In this document: positions 44,041 through 57,000 of the stretch, in pieces
How the letters are laid out: every line of letters begins with the position of its first letter
Numbering within the stretch: position 1 is the first letter of the stretch
Origin: Clitopilus passeckerianus
Lineage: Eukaryota; Basidiomycota; Agaricomycetes; Agaricales; Entolomataceae
Assembly (NCBI GenBank): GCA_944990035.1
Contig: CALYLX010000127.1
Coordinates: forward strand, 496,001-560,000
Direction of reading: 5' to 3'
DNA length: 64,000 nucleotides
Notes under the pieces: model-generated
Seen by the model: only the letters and a program-made list of their open reading frames with translations
The model's database searches: none
Told to the model about the DNA's origin: nothing
Translations under genes and position numbers: made by a program

Positions 44041-46472
44041 TCAATCTCGTCGCCTATATCTCCCTCCTTCTCGCTTTGCTGCTGCGTCTATCTCTTGCCT
44101 CTTCTTCACATGCATCTCCTTCGCCTTCGCGTTGATATCCTCAGCTTCCTGGGTATTCGGAAAGCCGATTTCCCAGTATCCTGGCGGGGTATTGGCTCGT
44201 GCCCAATGATGTCGATGTCGGGATATAGCCTTTTGATGGGCCTCAATCTTGGGATTGTCCAGCATATCACTGTTGTCTTCAAAAGCGATTTCGTCCAGCT
44301 TGGAATTACTCGCGTGATGTTTGCAACTGGGGCTGTGTCCAGAAGGCTTGTTCTTCTTCGGGGACCGCCAAAGAGGCGCCTGCATCCGGGATGGGAGAGG
44401 GCCAACAGCTTCATAATACTAAACATAGGTTATTCAACTGTGCTCCGAAGGTGAGAATGAGAAACCTACCCCTCGGCAACAATCACAATCCCCAGCGTCC
44501 ATCTGTTGTCGTTCGCGCTTATTGCGCACGACCTCGTCAAACTGGAAGTTGACGCCGCCGTTCTGCTCGGGATCAATGACATATTGGGCGTTTATCGTAC
44601 TCTTTCCCCTGTTAATTCTATCAGATATCAGGAACTGAGTTGATAGCGGAAGGAACTCACGATTTGACTTCCTTGGCATATCGGCCACGACCTTTGAAAG
44701 CAGAATAATCCCCTGCCTTCGGGTTACTATCCTTCCGGGGATTCATCGGTGTCGAGGTTGGAACAAGGAACGGCCGGTTCTCCTTACTACAAAACAACGT
44801 CCTGGCCTGCATGGGTGTACTGGAGTTGGTTGACGCTGCTGGCAACCAGGGTTGTCGCCGGCGGGGCGATGTCGCAGGTGGGTCCCCAAGCTTTTGCATC
44901 TTGATTGGCTGAAGAGTTTCCGGGTCACGAGAGACAACGGCGCCGCCGAACCGTGTGGGTGCGGTACGAGGGACCACGTTCATCATTGTCAACGGTCTTG
45001 GTGTGCTCTTGGAGGGGAAAGTCGGAGGGAAGGGGAAAACTGATAGGAGCCACGTCAGATGTAGTATGAAGTTGGATGAGGTATTCTTACTTTGGCTCTG
45101 CGATTCAGGCTCCGTTTGAGAGGAGGCCATGTGGCCAGGTGAAGTCGTCGGTGACGTTGGGACGTGGTTTTCTTTGCCTGCAGGGCTGGGCTCTGAGAAC
45201 GACCTTGAGCAAAAGTTGCACGGAAGAAAAATGGAGTATGCTCAAACCTGGTGATTCTGGTTCTGTTTGCGAGCTCTTGGCATGACTGTTAGATGACGGT
45301 CTGCTAGTAGGCGTCCTGCAAGGACTAGAGGTCAATAAAGCTATATTTGATACGGTAAAAAACCCGGGTTCACCACTTTTGCAAGTTCAGGTTGGCGATA
45401 GGTTCAAAACTCAGTGGTCTCCTCGCCCTACTGCTCGAATTGCGAGGAGCTGAATTGGGATTGAAGACAGTTGGAGATGACGATGGTATTTCAATGATAG
45501 CTGGCTTGGAGGTCGACCTTTGACGAGACGGCGGAGGTGCATCTTCTTGAGAAATGTGCAATGGTGGGGTACCGCCAGAAGATAATTTTCTCTTCCTCTG
45601 AGGTGTTGAGAGGACTTCCTGGTCTTCACTTAAGGGTGCTTCAGTTCCTCCTAAGAGCGGATAGGGCGCGGACTCTGATGCTATAGAATGAAAGTTCAGT
45701 AATTGGTACATCGGTGGAGAACAGCAAAGATCTACTTACGCTCATTGCGGGAGTGAGATTGCTTAATGATCTCTTTTCTTTCCTTGACCAGGGCGTTCAT
45801 CTTGCTCCTCTTCTCCTTTGATGACGATTCGAGACCTTCAAGTCCACTTTCATCGAACAGCCAGTCCCTGAGGTTCTTCCAGGCAGTGTAGTCCTTCTTG
45901 TATTGCATGGCACAGCGGTCTCTGACGTTGGAAAGTGTGTCGTAGCGCGACTGGAGCTGACCCAGCTCGGAAGAAATACGATCTGCTCTTACTTGCTGCC
46001 GTTGCGCGTCAGACCTAGCATCTGGTCAACGAGATGAGCAGACATGTAGAGAAAAGACTTACTGTGCACGTTGTAAATTCCTCTCCGCCGACGCTACATC
46101 AGCTTTAAGCCGTTCTTGCTCCTGCTTAAGAGAGGTTATAGTCTCGTGAAGGTGCTCGTTCTTCCCTCTTTCAGCAAGAAGGTCGTTTTCAAGCTGTTCA
46201 TGCCGTTCCAAGAACTCCTTGTACGGAAGAACGGTATCAACCGCGTCAACCGTAGCCTGCGCGTCGGGAAGGTCTTTGAACCCTAATAATCGAGCCAGTC
46301 GATCACACCTGTTGCGCAGGTCGAAGAGATCCTTCAGTGTTTCGTCGTTTGAACGCTTCAGGCGCTGGATCTTGTGGTTTAGAGCATCCTTCTCCTTCAC
46401 ATGCTTTTCTTCTATGGCTTTGTCTCTTTTCCGAAAGACGGCACTGTCAAATGTACCATTTGAAGGCTCCAT
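44041..46472 (-). CDS. Sae2/CtIP/Ctp1 DNA-end-resection factor
   Basis: This protein activates the Mre11-Rad50 nuclease at DNA double-strand breaks. The start at 46472 (MEPSNGTFDSAVFRKRDKAI) opens a coiled coil (KDALNHKIQRLKRSNDETLK, YKEFLERHEQLENDLLAERG) that should mediate tetramerisation. The central exons are disordered with SP/TP sites. The C-terminal domain is diagnostic: YVIDPEQNGGVNFQFDEVVR, the cysteine motif DCDCCRGYYEAVGPLP across a GTAGGT/TAG intron, then GYWEIGFPNTQEAEDINAKA and a final REGGRYRRRD. Those blocks match the conserved CtIP/Ctp1 C-terminus that binds DNA and stimulates Mre11. About eight introns are needed. Total length is around 560-600 residues, comparable with other basidiomycete members. 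Confidence 0.88.
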
Positions 46473-47232
46473 TGACACCGGGAACCTGGCGAAGTATGAG
46501 CTACAACAACGCCAATTGGCGCACGGGACAGAGACTCTGAATCTGTATCCAAGTTTGGAGGTTGGAAGTTGGGCTGGCGACAAATGATGACAAATACTAT
46601 TTATCACGCGTTGTTTACATGTATTTATTCCGCGTCATGAGGCTCTGATTTCTGGATTAAATTCCCCTGGCGTTGCCTGCATCAGACATTTTACCCCCGT
46701 TAAAAATACGAATAAAACGAGGCCTTTCATGGAATTTCTAGCGACTTTACACGAGACTGTAGGCGAACGCCTCAATCGCCGACATAGGCCGACTGACATC
46801 ACGCGCTATTATGGCATGTTTATCCTCATTCGGAAGCATCCGCTTGTTGTGGACAACATCGAGGACAACAACATCTCCGGGCACGTAAATTGACGAATGC
46901 GAGCGCTTTTTGACATGGCGCAGCAACCCTCCCCGATGACAACGGATAAAGGTTTTAAAAGCTGTTTAATCCGAGAAATGGAAGCAAAATAGATTGCACC
47001 CCAGAATATCGTGGAACTCAGCTCGATGACAATCTCTATCATTTCCGGAGATTATTGGCTTCTTGACTTCCCCTCTCGGAGAATTACTTTCTCGCCATCA
47101 TTCTCTTGAATCAGGTGTGTTTGCGATTATAACCCTACTCTCATAAAACGAGTGCTGAAATGAAACCCGCAGGGAAAATGTCCGACCCCGTCCAGGGCGG
47201 TCTACCTTTGACCCCCTACACGTGTTGGAAGG
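46473..47232. promoter_or_regulatory. Divergent promoter region between CtIP-like and ABC transporter genes
   Basis: About 0.8 kb separates two genes that point away from each other. No coding feature is seen. A TATA box serves the right-hand gene. Confidence 0.5.
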
Positions 47233-47238
47233 TATAAA
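47233..47238 (+). promoter_or_regulatory. TATA box of ABC transporter gene
   Basis: TATAAA within GGTATAAAAAGC lies 57 bases upstream of the ATG at 47290. Confidence 0.6.
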
Positions 47239-47289
47239 AAGCGGCACGTAGGGCTAGGGTATCTACCTGCGAGCCCCCAAAGTTAAAAC

Positions 47290-50037
47290 ATGTCAGCAGA
47301 CGAAAAGCATACTGATGAGGGTGCTTCTAAACCAACTGTCGACCATCCTTCTGTGCAGACACGAATCCAAGGCGTATGGAAGGTCTTAACCCTAAAGGAA
47401 ACGTTCTCCCTGAAACCGACGAAATGGGTGGATTGGAACAAGTACATCGACACCATACCCAGCATGCTGCGATTCATGAAAGATGTCTACGCGCTCGACC
47501 CCACTCTCGTTTGCCTGTACCTGTTCGCTCGCGCTTGGAAAGCCGTTGAACCTGGCATTACAGTATACATTACAAGCCAATTATTTTCGACAGTGAGATG
47601 CTGTTCCCTTCCCCCGCGTAACCCGAAAATCTGAACCTCCCTCTAGATCGAAGATTATCTTCGTGAGGGCAAAGGTGATGGATGGGCAATCGGACGAGCT
47701 ATCTTCTTTGAATTGTGCTCAATTATCATGACATCACTGTCCACCTGCGGAGAGTATGTCGTGTTCTATTAGACCTTTTGTTTTCTTCTAGCTGCTAAGC
47801 GCCTTCCCAGGCGATGGGTTGCTCCAAAACTTCAGGTCCGAACTCGGCAGTTCTTCGAAGACCGCTGGTTCAGAGGTAAGTGACGTAAAGTGAACTACCC
47901 CTGGCCATGACGCGTTAACGGCATTGTACAGAGAACCTGCGATACGATGTGCAAACTCTCATGTGTAATTAAACCATCAGTTTGGTCTGTTCGCGTGACT
48001 GATTTGGTGTTCAAAGATTCAAAGAAACATAGTGGGAACGCCATGGAAGCGTGGCAGTCATTCCAGGGAGTGATAGAAACCATTAGCAATATGCTAGGTT
48101 TAATCACCATCCTATCTTCAATGTTCTTTAACCACCACGGCGGCCCTGTCTTCACGTTGGTTTGCCTGATCTATCCCATCCTGACGGGCAATGGCCAATA
48201 CGGTCAAATCCAGCGTGAGTTCGGCAGATCTTCACATTGATCACACTGTCTGATCCACATTTGCAGCGATGATTGTATACTCGGACAATACAGACTATCT
48301 GAGATCACAGGCGTTGAGGCGTCTGGTTGATCCAGACTTTAGAGAAGATATCGTTACAAGCAACGTTGCAGAGCACATCCTGAAAGGTAGAGCACAAGCC
48401 TTGTACTTGGCGTCTTGCACAAGCTGATTCCTGTCGTAGAGTATACCCAAGCACGAGCTGCACTGGGAGATCGGGATAAAGAATTCTCGTTCTTTGATCG
48501 TCCTAATGATCCCATACAAGAGATCATGCAAAATGTAGCGAACAATTTGCCCGTAGTAAGGTCCACCTGCTAGCCGCACGTCGTCTCGCTGAACCATGAC
48601 CAGATGTACTTCGCCATCCGTGCCGTCCTCAGCCCAGGATCCTTCACTCTATCCGCACTCGCTATCCTACGGCAACAGTCCTCAGTCCTTCGCTTCAACG
48701 TGTACATGTGCTTCTCCCTATTCTCCTCGATCTCGAGAACTTTCGACCAGATAAGGTTTCTATACACAGTGGAAGCTCCTCGTCTCAAAGATGGCAATCA
48801 AGATTATCAGCCCTCGACAGGACATGGCATGTCTTTTGAGTTACGGTATGCAAGATTTCCCGTATCGCGAAATAAAGAGAAAATTTGACTGATTTGGGGA
48901 CAGGAACGTTTCTTTCGACTATCCAGGATCAAAAACGAAAGTTGGAGCTTTAGACGGCATATCGTTGAAGATCGATCCTGGCCAACTCGTGGTCATCGTT
49001 GGTTCGAATGGAAGCGGAAAATCAACTCTCATCAAACTCCTCACCCGGATGTACGACGTGACTTCTGGCGAAATTCTGGTCGATGGCGTTCCTATCCAGA
49101 ACTACAAAATGGCGGATCTTCATTCGGCAACGGCAATCCTCACCCAGAATCACAGTATCTATCCACTGTCGCTAGCGGAAAACATTGGCATGGGCTTCGC
49201 TGATCGTCTTCATGATGTCGATATGATTCATGAGTCTACCAAGAAGGGAGGAGCAGATGAGTTGATTGCGAAGTTGAAGGACGGACTACAGACCAACATC
49301 GATCCTATCAAGACCGCTTGGGGCTACGAACTCGATAACTCGAAGCATTCCTTGCTGCAAGATATCTTGGATACGTTGGAATTACCAGCGCAGGTGTCTG
49401 GTGCGTTTTTAGAATTCATCTCCAAATCATCCCGTTCTAAGACATGTACTTTCTAGGCGGTGAAAGACAACGAATTGTGGCGTAAGTATTTGTGGATTCA
49501 TGGCATACTATCATCCTGACACTGCGTGCGTCCTCCAGTTCCCGAGCATTCATGCGTTTGCAGTCTCCGAATGTCAATTTTGTGGCAGTTGATGAACCGA
49601 GTTCAGCTCTTGATCCGAGGGGAGAATTGCAGCTCTTTGATAAGTTACGAGCAGAGGCGGTGGGGAAAACCACGATCTTTGTGACACATCGATTTGGGCA
49701 CCTCACGAAGTTCGCGGATCTGATTATGTAGGCGCCTCATCTACATTCGTTGCTCGCTCGGTCTCAGCGCCGATCGATCTTTGTTTCTTTGCTAGATGCA
49801 TGAAGGACAGCAAAATTGCCGAGTTGGGGAAACATCAGGATTTACTCAACTTAGACGGGGAATATGCTACTTTGTACAAGATCCAAGCGCAGGCATTCAC
49901 TAACGACGCCATTGAACATGAGAAGGTGAGCCAATGCACGCTATGACTGATGCCTGGTCTTGGCTGATAACATCGCTTCTCAGAAAAGGCCAAGCACTCC
50001 ACCTGATTCAGATTTGAGTGTGGAAGGCGGTTCATGA
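47290..50037 (+). CDS. Half-size ABC transporter (TMD-NBD)
   Basis: The membrane domain begins after a hydrophilic N-terminus. Hydrophobic stretches include PTLVCLYLFARAWKAVEP, IIMTSLSTCGE, ISNMLGLITILSSMF, PVFTLVCLIYPILTG and AVLSPGSFTLSALAIL, compatible with about six helices. One nucleotide-binding domain follows: Walker A GSNGSGKST (about 49003), Q-loop ILTQN, the signature VSGGERQR formed across an intron, Walker B NFVAVDEPSSALD and the H-loop FVTHRF. A dozen short introns interrupt the gene, one splitting the signature and another just after it. The protein should act as a homodimer or heterodimer to export lipids, peptides or drugs. The membrane domain is poorly conserved compared with standard MDR proteins, so the substrate is unclear. 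Confidence 0.85.
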
Positions 50038-50456
50038 GCTCGTGGTTTCAAGAAGTTAGAGCTTTCGGAGGTGGGTTCTTGCGTCGATATGGTCCTCAAA
50101 AGGACCCAAAACTGGTCATGTCGGAAAAGGACGTTCTGCTCTAGGACTATAGACTATACTTCGGGACTACTCCCTCTCTTATGTATATCGGGACACTCGT
50201 ATTAGATGTTGATGTACGTTACAGCGCAATGAATGGTGTTACTATGGTATTGAATGGAGAGATACTAAATGAATGAACATCCTGTGGTTGGATTCGACTG
50301 TTGCATAGATAGATAAATCCGTGATAAATGCTAGGAAGTGGACTTGGTAGTATGATACAGTAGGAAATGCTGCCAAGCAGTCCTAAATGCCGAGATTTGA
50401 AAATATAACCGATAACACGAGGACCCCGGAGCCAGCTCGGTATCCAGTCCCCGAAC
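50038..50456. other. Convergent 3' spacer
   Basis: Separates the ABC transporter and the minus-strand membrane protein. No gene is seen. Confidence 0.5.
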
Positions 50457-51877
50457 CTATATCGGACTGTACACCGGCGGTAGCTCAACTCTTTTCCGCC
50501 TTGTAGTGTGTGCAAGAATGACGTCCGGCGCCCTTACGCCACTGTCCACGTGCTGTCTGGGAGGAGGCGAGGGAGAAGGGTCGTCCTCTGTCTCTGGCAT
50601 TTCCAAGCTGACAGCCTCCGATGGTGGTACAATCTCTATGTGCAGCGAACCGTCCCTCACGCGCTGGTGTGAGGCCGAATGTGAGGATGTAAGGCTCGGA
50701 GATATTGAGGTCGAGGATTGCGCAGTTGTTGGCCGGGATGAGCGCGCAGGGAGAGTCGTCATAGGTATAGATATCGGAGGTATTATGGGAGGCTGTGCGC
50801 CTGGTGGTAGCCCAATATTGCCTCCGGTGACGGTGGAGGAAGTTTGACCCGTGCTTTCTGTTCGGGAGCGTCCAGTTGGCGGACGTGAGTCGAAGTCAAC
50901 ATGAGTTGTAGCCATCGATTTCCGGTTATTGGGGGGAGGCCCTCGAATGAATAGGTTCGGATCGAATGTAAGGCGTTCTGAAGAACTTGCAGCCGCTAGT
51001 TGTGAGGATGAAGTTGAGGCGTCCATGATATGCTGGGAGAGAAGAAAGGGTTCTATGGAGGTCTGCCTCTTGTGAGCTGATGAAGAACGAAGAACAACAT
51101 CAGAAAAATGTAAACGGTGATGCGACCATACAGTGAAACTTACACTTTCTCTTTTCCCCAAAAATATCTGGCGGTGCTTCTCGTTTCATCCGATACCAAA
51201 GCAAGAAGACGTAGGCAGCGCCAAGCAGAAAGAACAACCCTCCGATCACGATTCCGACTATTGCACCAACGGGAATGGCGGGGCCGCTTCTGTGGCTATC
51301 GTTTGGTTGTGGTAGGTTCACGCTGGAATCGACGGACGTTGGAACACTTGGGTCATCGACCAGAAAGTAGTCAAACCATATCGACCCTTCCGTTAATGAG
51401 CTGGGATCTATACCGGGATTTGTTTTATGCATTGTTATGTCAAGTGTGCTGTTTATCGTGAGTTATGGAATGGCTTGAAGCTACAATTGACTTACTGTTG
51501 CCCGAATGCCATTCCTTTCTTGATCCAGAACTGCTGTCGTGTTGCATCGCCTGCTGTGGGCGGCGTGGTGACCTGGGCTGGTGCTGCTCCATCGACGGAG
51601 TAATTTGTGACAACGCCCACTGAGTTGAGATCAAACAGCCCAAAGACCGCTATGAAAGAACCTACGCCAGAATTAGAACACGAAAAGTCCAATAAGGTCG
51701 TGCTGAGAGCGCTTGCATAGTGTACACACCTTTGAAATTTACCCTCAACGAGTCACCTTTTTCCATCGAATACGAAAGTGTGCCGTTGTACTGATTCGAA
51801 TCTCCCGTAACAACCCAGTTTCCGTCGGGAACAACCCTCGAGGTATCAGCATCGTCAATGCGTCGAATGGTGGCCAT
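50457..51877 (-). CDS. Single-pass membrane protein with beta-rich ectodomain and Pro/Ser-rich tail
   Basis: The N-terminal half, beginning near IDDADTSRVVPDGNWVVTGD and QYNGTLSYSMEKGDSLRVNF, followed by VAVFGLFDLNSVGVV, TNYSVDGA and LTEGSIWFDYFLVDD, has the pattern of a galactose-binding-like extracellular domain common in agaricomycete single-pass proteins. A transmembrane helix (VGAIVGIVIGGLFFLLGAAY) with a basic stop (YRMKREAP) follows. The cytosolic tail of about 230 residues is Ser/Pro/Thr-rich and ends PPVYSPI. Introns lie near 51720-51660, 51500-51430 and 51140-51050. The ATG at 51877 gives no signal peptide. A leader-like sequence (MLDGALLAAAFPIRF) lies just upstream in another frame. 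The role may be cell-wall or surface sensing, inferred from layout only. Confidence 0.65.
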
Positions 51878-52737
51878 CGTCGTCGTTGTCGGGGGAAACG
51901 AATAGGAAAGGCCGCAGCAAGCAAGGCGCCGTCAAGCATTAAGTACGTGCAAATTGAATCTCCAGCATAGTCATCAGAGCGGCCCTGATCGGAGGACACT
52001 GTCGAGTTGTATTGCTTGTTGGAGATCCAAGCTCAGGGTCCAGCGTTCTAACATGGCCGTTCCATTTGCTGGGTCGACGTCAGTCCGGGTATAACCCGCT
52101 AAGTTGGTAATATAAGCCGGCGAAAATGGGCTTGTGTACCAGTCATTTTAGATTAGAAAGCGAAAGAAACGGTGTCATATCCCCGGGTTGGGAGTCAAAG
52201 GTGGCGTTTGGGGGATGGTGTCCAGCCTGTCTCACAGAAATGAAAAAGAGATAACAATAGCAAGCAAGACGTAGTAGTCTGCTACCTTGGGGCCATTCCT
52301 AGTGAGCATTACTGCGAAAGGTAGTGATCATCATAACGTCCGTACCTGGCACGCCACTACTCCTTCAGCGCGTCAGGACTGATTGATCCTCTAGATTCGT
52401 CAGAACAACCCCCTGCAAAGAATGAACGAAGACGCATGATCAGGTCTGGTTTCTGAACAATCGGCCTACCGATAACGCCGTGTTCGGGATCAGAGGACAT
52501 TGTCGGAATCATTGCCTATCTTTTCAAGCCTAACATTTGGTTGCACTTTGGTGCATCTCATAGTGACAGGTAGAACGTCATTATTTTGGGTCAATCCGAA
52601 ACAAGTGGGGTATGGCATATCAACAGGGTTCCAGACCAAATTAATATTCTGTACTGTATAATGACCGAAAAGAGTACAAGGCGGCGTTCACGAGGAGTGA
52701 GAGAGAATTCCCATTCACCCGGCAGCGCCCCGATGCC
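51878..52737. other. Intergenic stretch, no supported gene
   Basis: Between the single-pass membrane protein and the first hemerythrin-like gene. I see no coding potential, RNA gene or clear repeat. Confidence 0.45.
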
Positions 52738-53681
52738 TTATGACAGGCCATAGGGCGAATACTTCCAGTACCTGCAATCATGCATGGGTCAGTTACGGCC
52801 AGCGCCATACGGCAGAGGTCAACTACTCACCCTGAGTACTTGCGGGCGACAATCCATGGGATGATGAATTTCTGTAGAACCCACGGAAAGCCGGGCCAGT
52901 GAGGCTTGATATTGGGTGGAATATGCCTGAAAGACAGGATTAATAAGAGATCGGCCCAACTTTGCGAAGTGTTGTCAATATGACCTACCCAACTACCCAA
53001 GGCAAAAGCAACGATGATTCTTCATGCGACTTAGCATAGGTCTCAAGTTCGACGTTCATCTTCTTGAGTTCAGCCGGTTGGAATCCGGCTTCCTTGAATT
53101 TAGAACCCTTGATATGTTCGACTTCGTCATCGAGGTGAGAGAACTGGCATGAAAGTCAGCTACTGCAATTTTGCCTTCAATACGTCTAAGGATAACTTAC
53201 CAGGACATCCTTGAGCTCCTCCATCTGAGTCTTCATCTTTTCAGCATCGAATTTGCTAGGGTCAGCTTTCGCCTCCCGTACGCTTGCCTCCAAGGAGTCC
53301 AAGGCGATATGAATCAGCTTGTGCGCCTCAGCCTCCCCATTAAAGTCCATTTTCTGGTTCAAGAAGGGAAACACTACGACTTCGTGCGATTGAGAATGAG
53401 GGAAGTGCTCTTCCAGGAGGCAACCATTCGCATACCTCGCTCGTGTGGTGGGAATCGATGGCCTGCACGAATGCATCACAGTATCCAATAAAATTTGGAA
53501 CATCATCTTTGGGTGGATTCTCGAGGTGGCGCAGAATGCTGTTAAAGGCCGTTTTGAACACGTTATGAGCTAGAGCCCCGTCAGCCAATCCCTGTCTCCC
53601 TATTTGGAAGCGACCATGCTTACCATGTACCATCTGCCAATGCAGCATGTCGTAGATGTCGTCGGGAGGAGCAACAGACAT
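52738..53681 (-). CDS. Hemerythrin-like (HHE) protein 1
   Basis: From the ATG at 53681, the exons give MLHWQMVHAHNVFKTAFNSI, NFIGYCDAFVQAIDSHHTSE, VFPFLNQKMDFNGEAEAHKL, LEASVREAKADPSKFDAEKM and FSHLDDEVEHIKG, then a C-terminal extension with PHWPGFPWVLQKFIIPWIVA and YSGYWKYSPYGLS. The repeated H/HxxE positions (HN, HH, HLDDEVEH) on a four-helix bundle are those of the hemerythrin/HHE cation-binding domain, which binds a di-iron site in related proteins. About 220 residues, five short introns. Its closest relative in the window is the plus-strand gene at 62906. The two bracket the biosynthetic genes. Function is unproven: iron or oxygen binding, or redox detoxification, is the family expectation. 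Confidence 0.85.
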
Positions 53682-54018
53682 ATCTCCCCTAGCTTAAAGA
53701 AGGCAAGATAGAGCAGGTGAAGGTCCTGCATGTTAAGGTAGCATATTTAACTGGCATGTCCCTGGTGTGAGCGCCAAGCTGAAACCAAGCGTTGTAATAT
53801 TATTGGCCTAGTGCTGATCGTCATGGTCATGGTCGGTTGTAAATGTTTGAAGGGCATGAGCGTAAAGACTGCGGTCAAGGATGGCATTCAGCTGACTCAT
53901 CAACGGTCTGTTGTGACCGCTGACGATAGTCAACGATAATGCAACAGAGTTGATTGGTTGTCGACACGTCGGATATCGTAATTGAAATCGTAAAGAAGGA
54001 TACAAATTTCGTACATGA
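53682..54018. other. Spacer between hemerythrin-like gene 1 and the NRPS-like gene
   Basis: About 340 bases with only a weak minus-strand open frame. No gene is called. Confidence 0.5.
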
Positions 54019-57000
54019 CTATAGGATAGAAAACCTCAGACGGTTGAGAACTGGGCGAATAAATTTAAAGAAGCGCGAATGTTCTGGGGCTAAAGATGGG
54101 CTCCCGAGATTGAGATCAACCTCATTCTTCTGGCCCGACGCCAGCGACTCCGCCCTATGAATAGCCGACCTCATACGAGGAGCAAAGGATTGATAGTTCT
54201 CCTCTGACAGCATGGTGTAATGCTCCCCGGTCACGTCGACCATCTCGAAGTGGGGACCAACGAAGTCTTTCCACTTGGACAGGCGATCCCGCTTGTACGT
54301 CTCACGAGTTCCCATGGATGGGAGGGGCGTGGCGCAAAAAGCAGTCACCAAGGTGTTGATAAGTCCTTTGGATGGTTCATATGTCCGGCCTAATTACCCA
54401 CGTGTGAGCAGCATGCCTGCATGAAGTAGAGAAGGCGTAGCACTTGCCCGTTGCTGATACGTGATAGGCGACGTTAGCCCAACGGACACATTCCTCCTCC
54501 GATAATTGAAGTTCTATCCGCCGCTTCTGGTCGCTGTGCTTTAGAGCCCAGGAGACGATTTCGGGGACGTTGGACGGCACAGCCTCGGAGAGAATGGTGG
54601 GGAAAGCCTGCAGAAGTGAGGCCTTGAACGATGTAAAATCATCTTGAGTTATGAGAGCGAGGAACATCAAGAGATTCATACTGGAAATGGAGCTATGATC
54701 AGTCGTGGTTACGCCAATGAAAAAGTATGAGGTGCGTACAATGTTTCCGCCCATACCAGCTCCCGGATCCTGAATTGGATGAAAGGCGGTATATTCAGAA
54801 TACCAACCCAGAGCACCGCACCGCCCTTGCGTTCCAGGGCCTTCGCGACCTCCACAGCGATAATGCCTCCAAAACTATACCCGGCGATAAGGTAAGGGCC
54901 TGAGGGATTCTCTTTCTGGATACAGGCTGAGTATATATCAACTATCTCCTCCATGGAGTGTGGAGGATCTTCGCCAGCTTCGAACCCTCTAGCTCGGAGG
55001 GCAAAGATCGGCCTATCGTCATCAAGAACTCTTGCAAGATTCATGAAGACGAGGACTTCGCCAACCCCGGGGTGAACGAGGAAGAGAGGCGGTTTCGATC
55101 CGGCAGCCTGCAGGCAGACCATGGGATTGTAGCCTGCATTGGGTGGAGCTGATTTGAGATGTAGCAATTGATCCAAGTAGGCTGAGAGATCACGGAGCAT
55201 TGACCGTTGTAATAGTTCGATGGTGGGTATCTCGACGTTGAGAGCTTCTTGGAGGTAGTGCTTGAGCCGGATGAGATGCATCGAGGTGGCGCCGACGTCG
55301 AATAGATTCAAAGACAGGTCTGGCGGATCCATGTCGAGCCCGAAGATAATACGGACACCTTCCATGAGAACTTCCTCCACTTTGGTCAAAGCCTGACCAT
55401 TCGAACTGGTCGACTGCGTTGACGAAGCCTGTCGAAGGTGCTCCTCTATGACTGTGAACTTGCCCTGCTCGTACGCCTTGGAAAGAGCGCTCCTTGAAAC
55501 CTTGCCGAGGGCAGTCTTGACGAAATAGGTAGCTGGGAGTGGCAACACCACTAACGGTGGTCCAGAACAAAACACGCTGCAGGCGGTCCGGATGCCCTTG
55601 TTGGTGGCAAGGAGCTTCTGCGTCGAATCGTGGCCGAGAGTGGCATCGATAATGGTTTGTGCATCGATAGTGGAATGTTTGTAAAACACCGCGTAGGACT
55701 CCGTGTCTGCTCCAGCAGGTCTCACTGCGGCAACGAAGACAAACGAGCTCAAGACGCCATCGATGTTGGAGGATTCGACGTGGTGCTCGATGTCGACGCT
55801 GGGGTGTTTGACGCCATTCACGTTGATGTCATCCTTGGACCTTCCTAGCATGTGGAGGAACCCGCGCTCGTCAATGAGTGCGAGGTCGCCTGTGATGAAC
55901 CAACCATCGGCGGTGAACGATGATTTGGTCGCAGGCTCGTTGCCATAATAGCGAGGAAAAACGGAGGTGCCGTTGAGTTGGAGTTGACCAGGTGTATTGG
56001 GCGGAAGGGGGAGGCAAGTGTCGGGATCGACCACCCTCATAGACAAGCCGTGGCAAGGGGTTCCCAAGGAGAGGTACGCTTCTTTAGTGGTGTCTGGAAG
56101 CACCTTGGGGATGGGGTCCGTATTGTATATTGATCCAGCCTGTCGATGCTTGTTAGTCAGAGCGAGGGCTGGACGACTATGAGACAACACCTACTCCAGT
56201 TTCAGTCATACCAAATCCGGCTCGCAGGACGTCGCGAGATGCGCCACACCGTTCGAGGATATCAGTGAACTCAATCGCAGTTTTCACCGGGTTAGCTTCG
56301 CCACCAGATATAAATGCACGTAGTGATGACAGATCGGGAGGATTGTCTGAACTGTCGATCGTGCTGTCCCTGCAAATCTGTCCTAATAGGAAGTTGGGGC
56401 TGAACGTATAGGTGATCCGGTATCGAGAACACCAATCAAGGATATTTCTCGGTTTCTTCAGAACGGCGGCAGGAGATATTTGGTGTTGACTGAACGTCGT
56501 GTAAGCATCTAAGTGATCGATGAAACGAAACACACGTACGACGCTCCAGTCCAGATCGCATGAAGGTGGGCTTCGGTGACATTGGCGACGTGATCGAAGT
56601 TGATCCAATTGAAGAAAGCGCCACGATGGTCAGTGTTGTGCTTGATGGCTTTGCCCTTGATTGACGATAGCATGATTGAATGTGTCAACACGACAGCTTT
56701 GGAGTTGCCAGTCGATCCGGAAGTAAGCATGAGTGCCACCGTCTCATCTGGAGAGGGCAGTGGCTCAAGCACTTTCAGGTCTGCCTGCGAGGAACTCAGC
56801 GAAGAACCGAGGATGTCGTCTGCAACCAATGTTCTAAAACCTGGGACGAGCTGATTCACCAACTCCAATGTTTCTTGTCTTGCAACGAGAATAGGTTGAT
56901 GAAAAAGGCCATTAAGGTGAAGCAGAAGCGCCGACTGTCGGGACGGATCCGGATGAAACGGAGGCGTTGGACAGATTGGGATTCGGGCTGGAAGAGCGTG

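Noticed and set aside
56460..56560. A 23-nt mini-intron that would give GASYVYAYTTFS in the NRPS-like gene
   Set aside because: A normal 50-nt intron with GTACGT donor and CAG acceptor keeps the same downstream frame and gives a better family fit (GAS|QHQISPAAVL).
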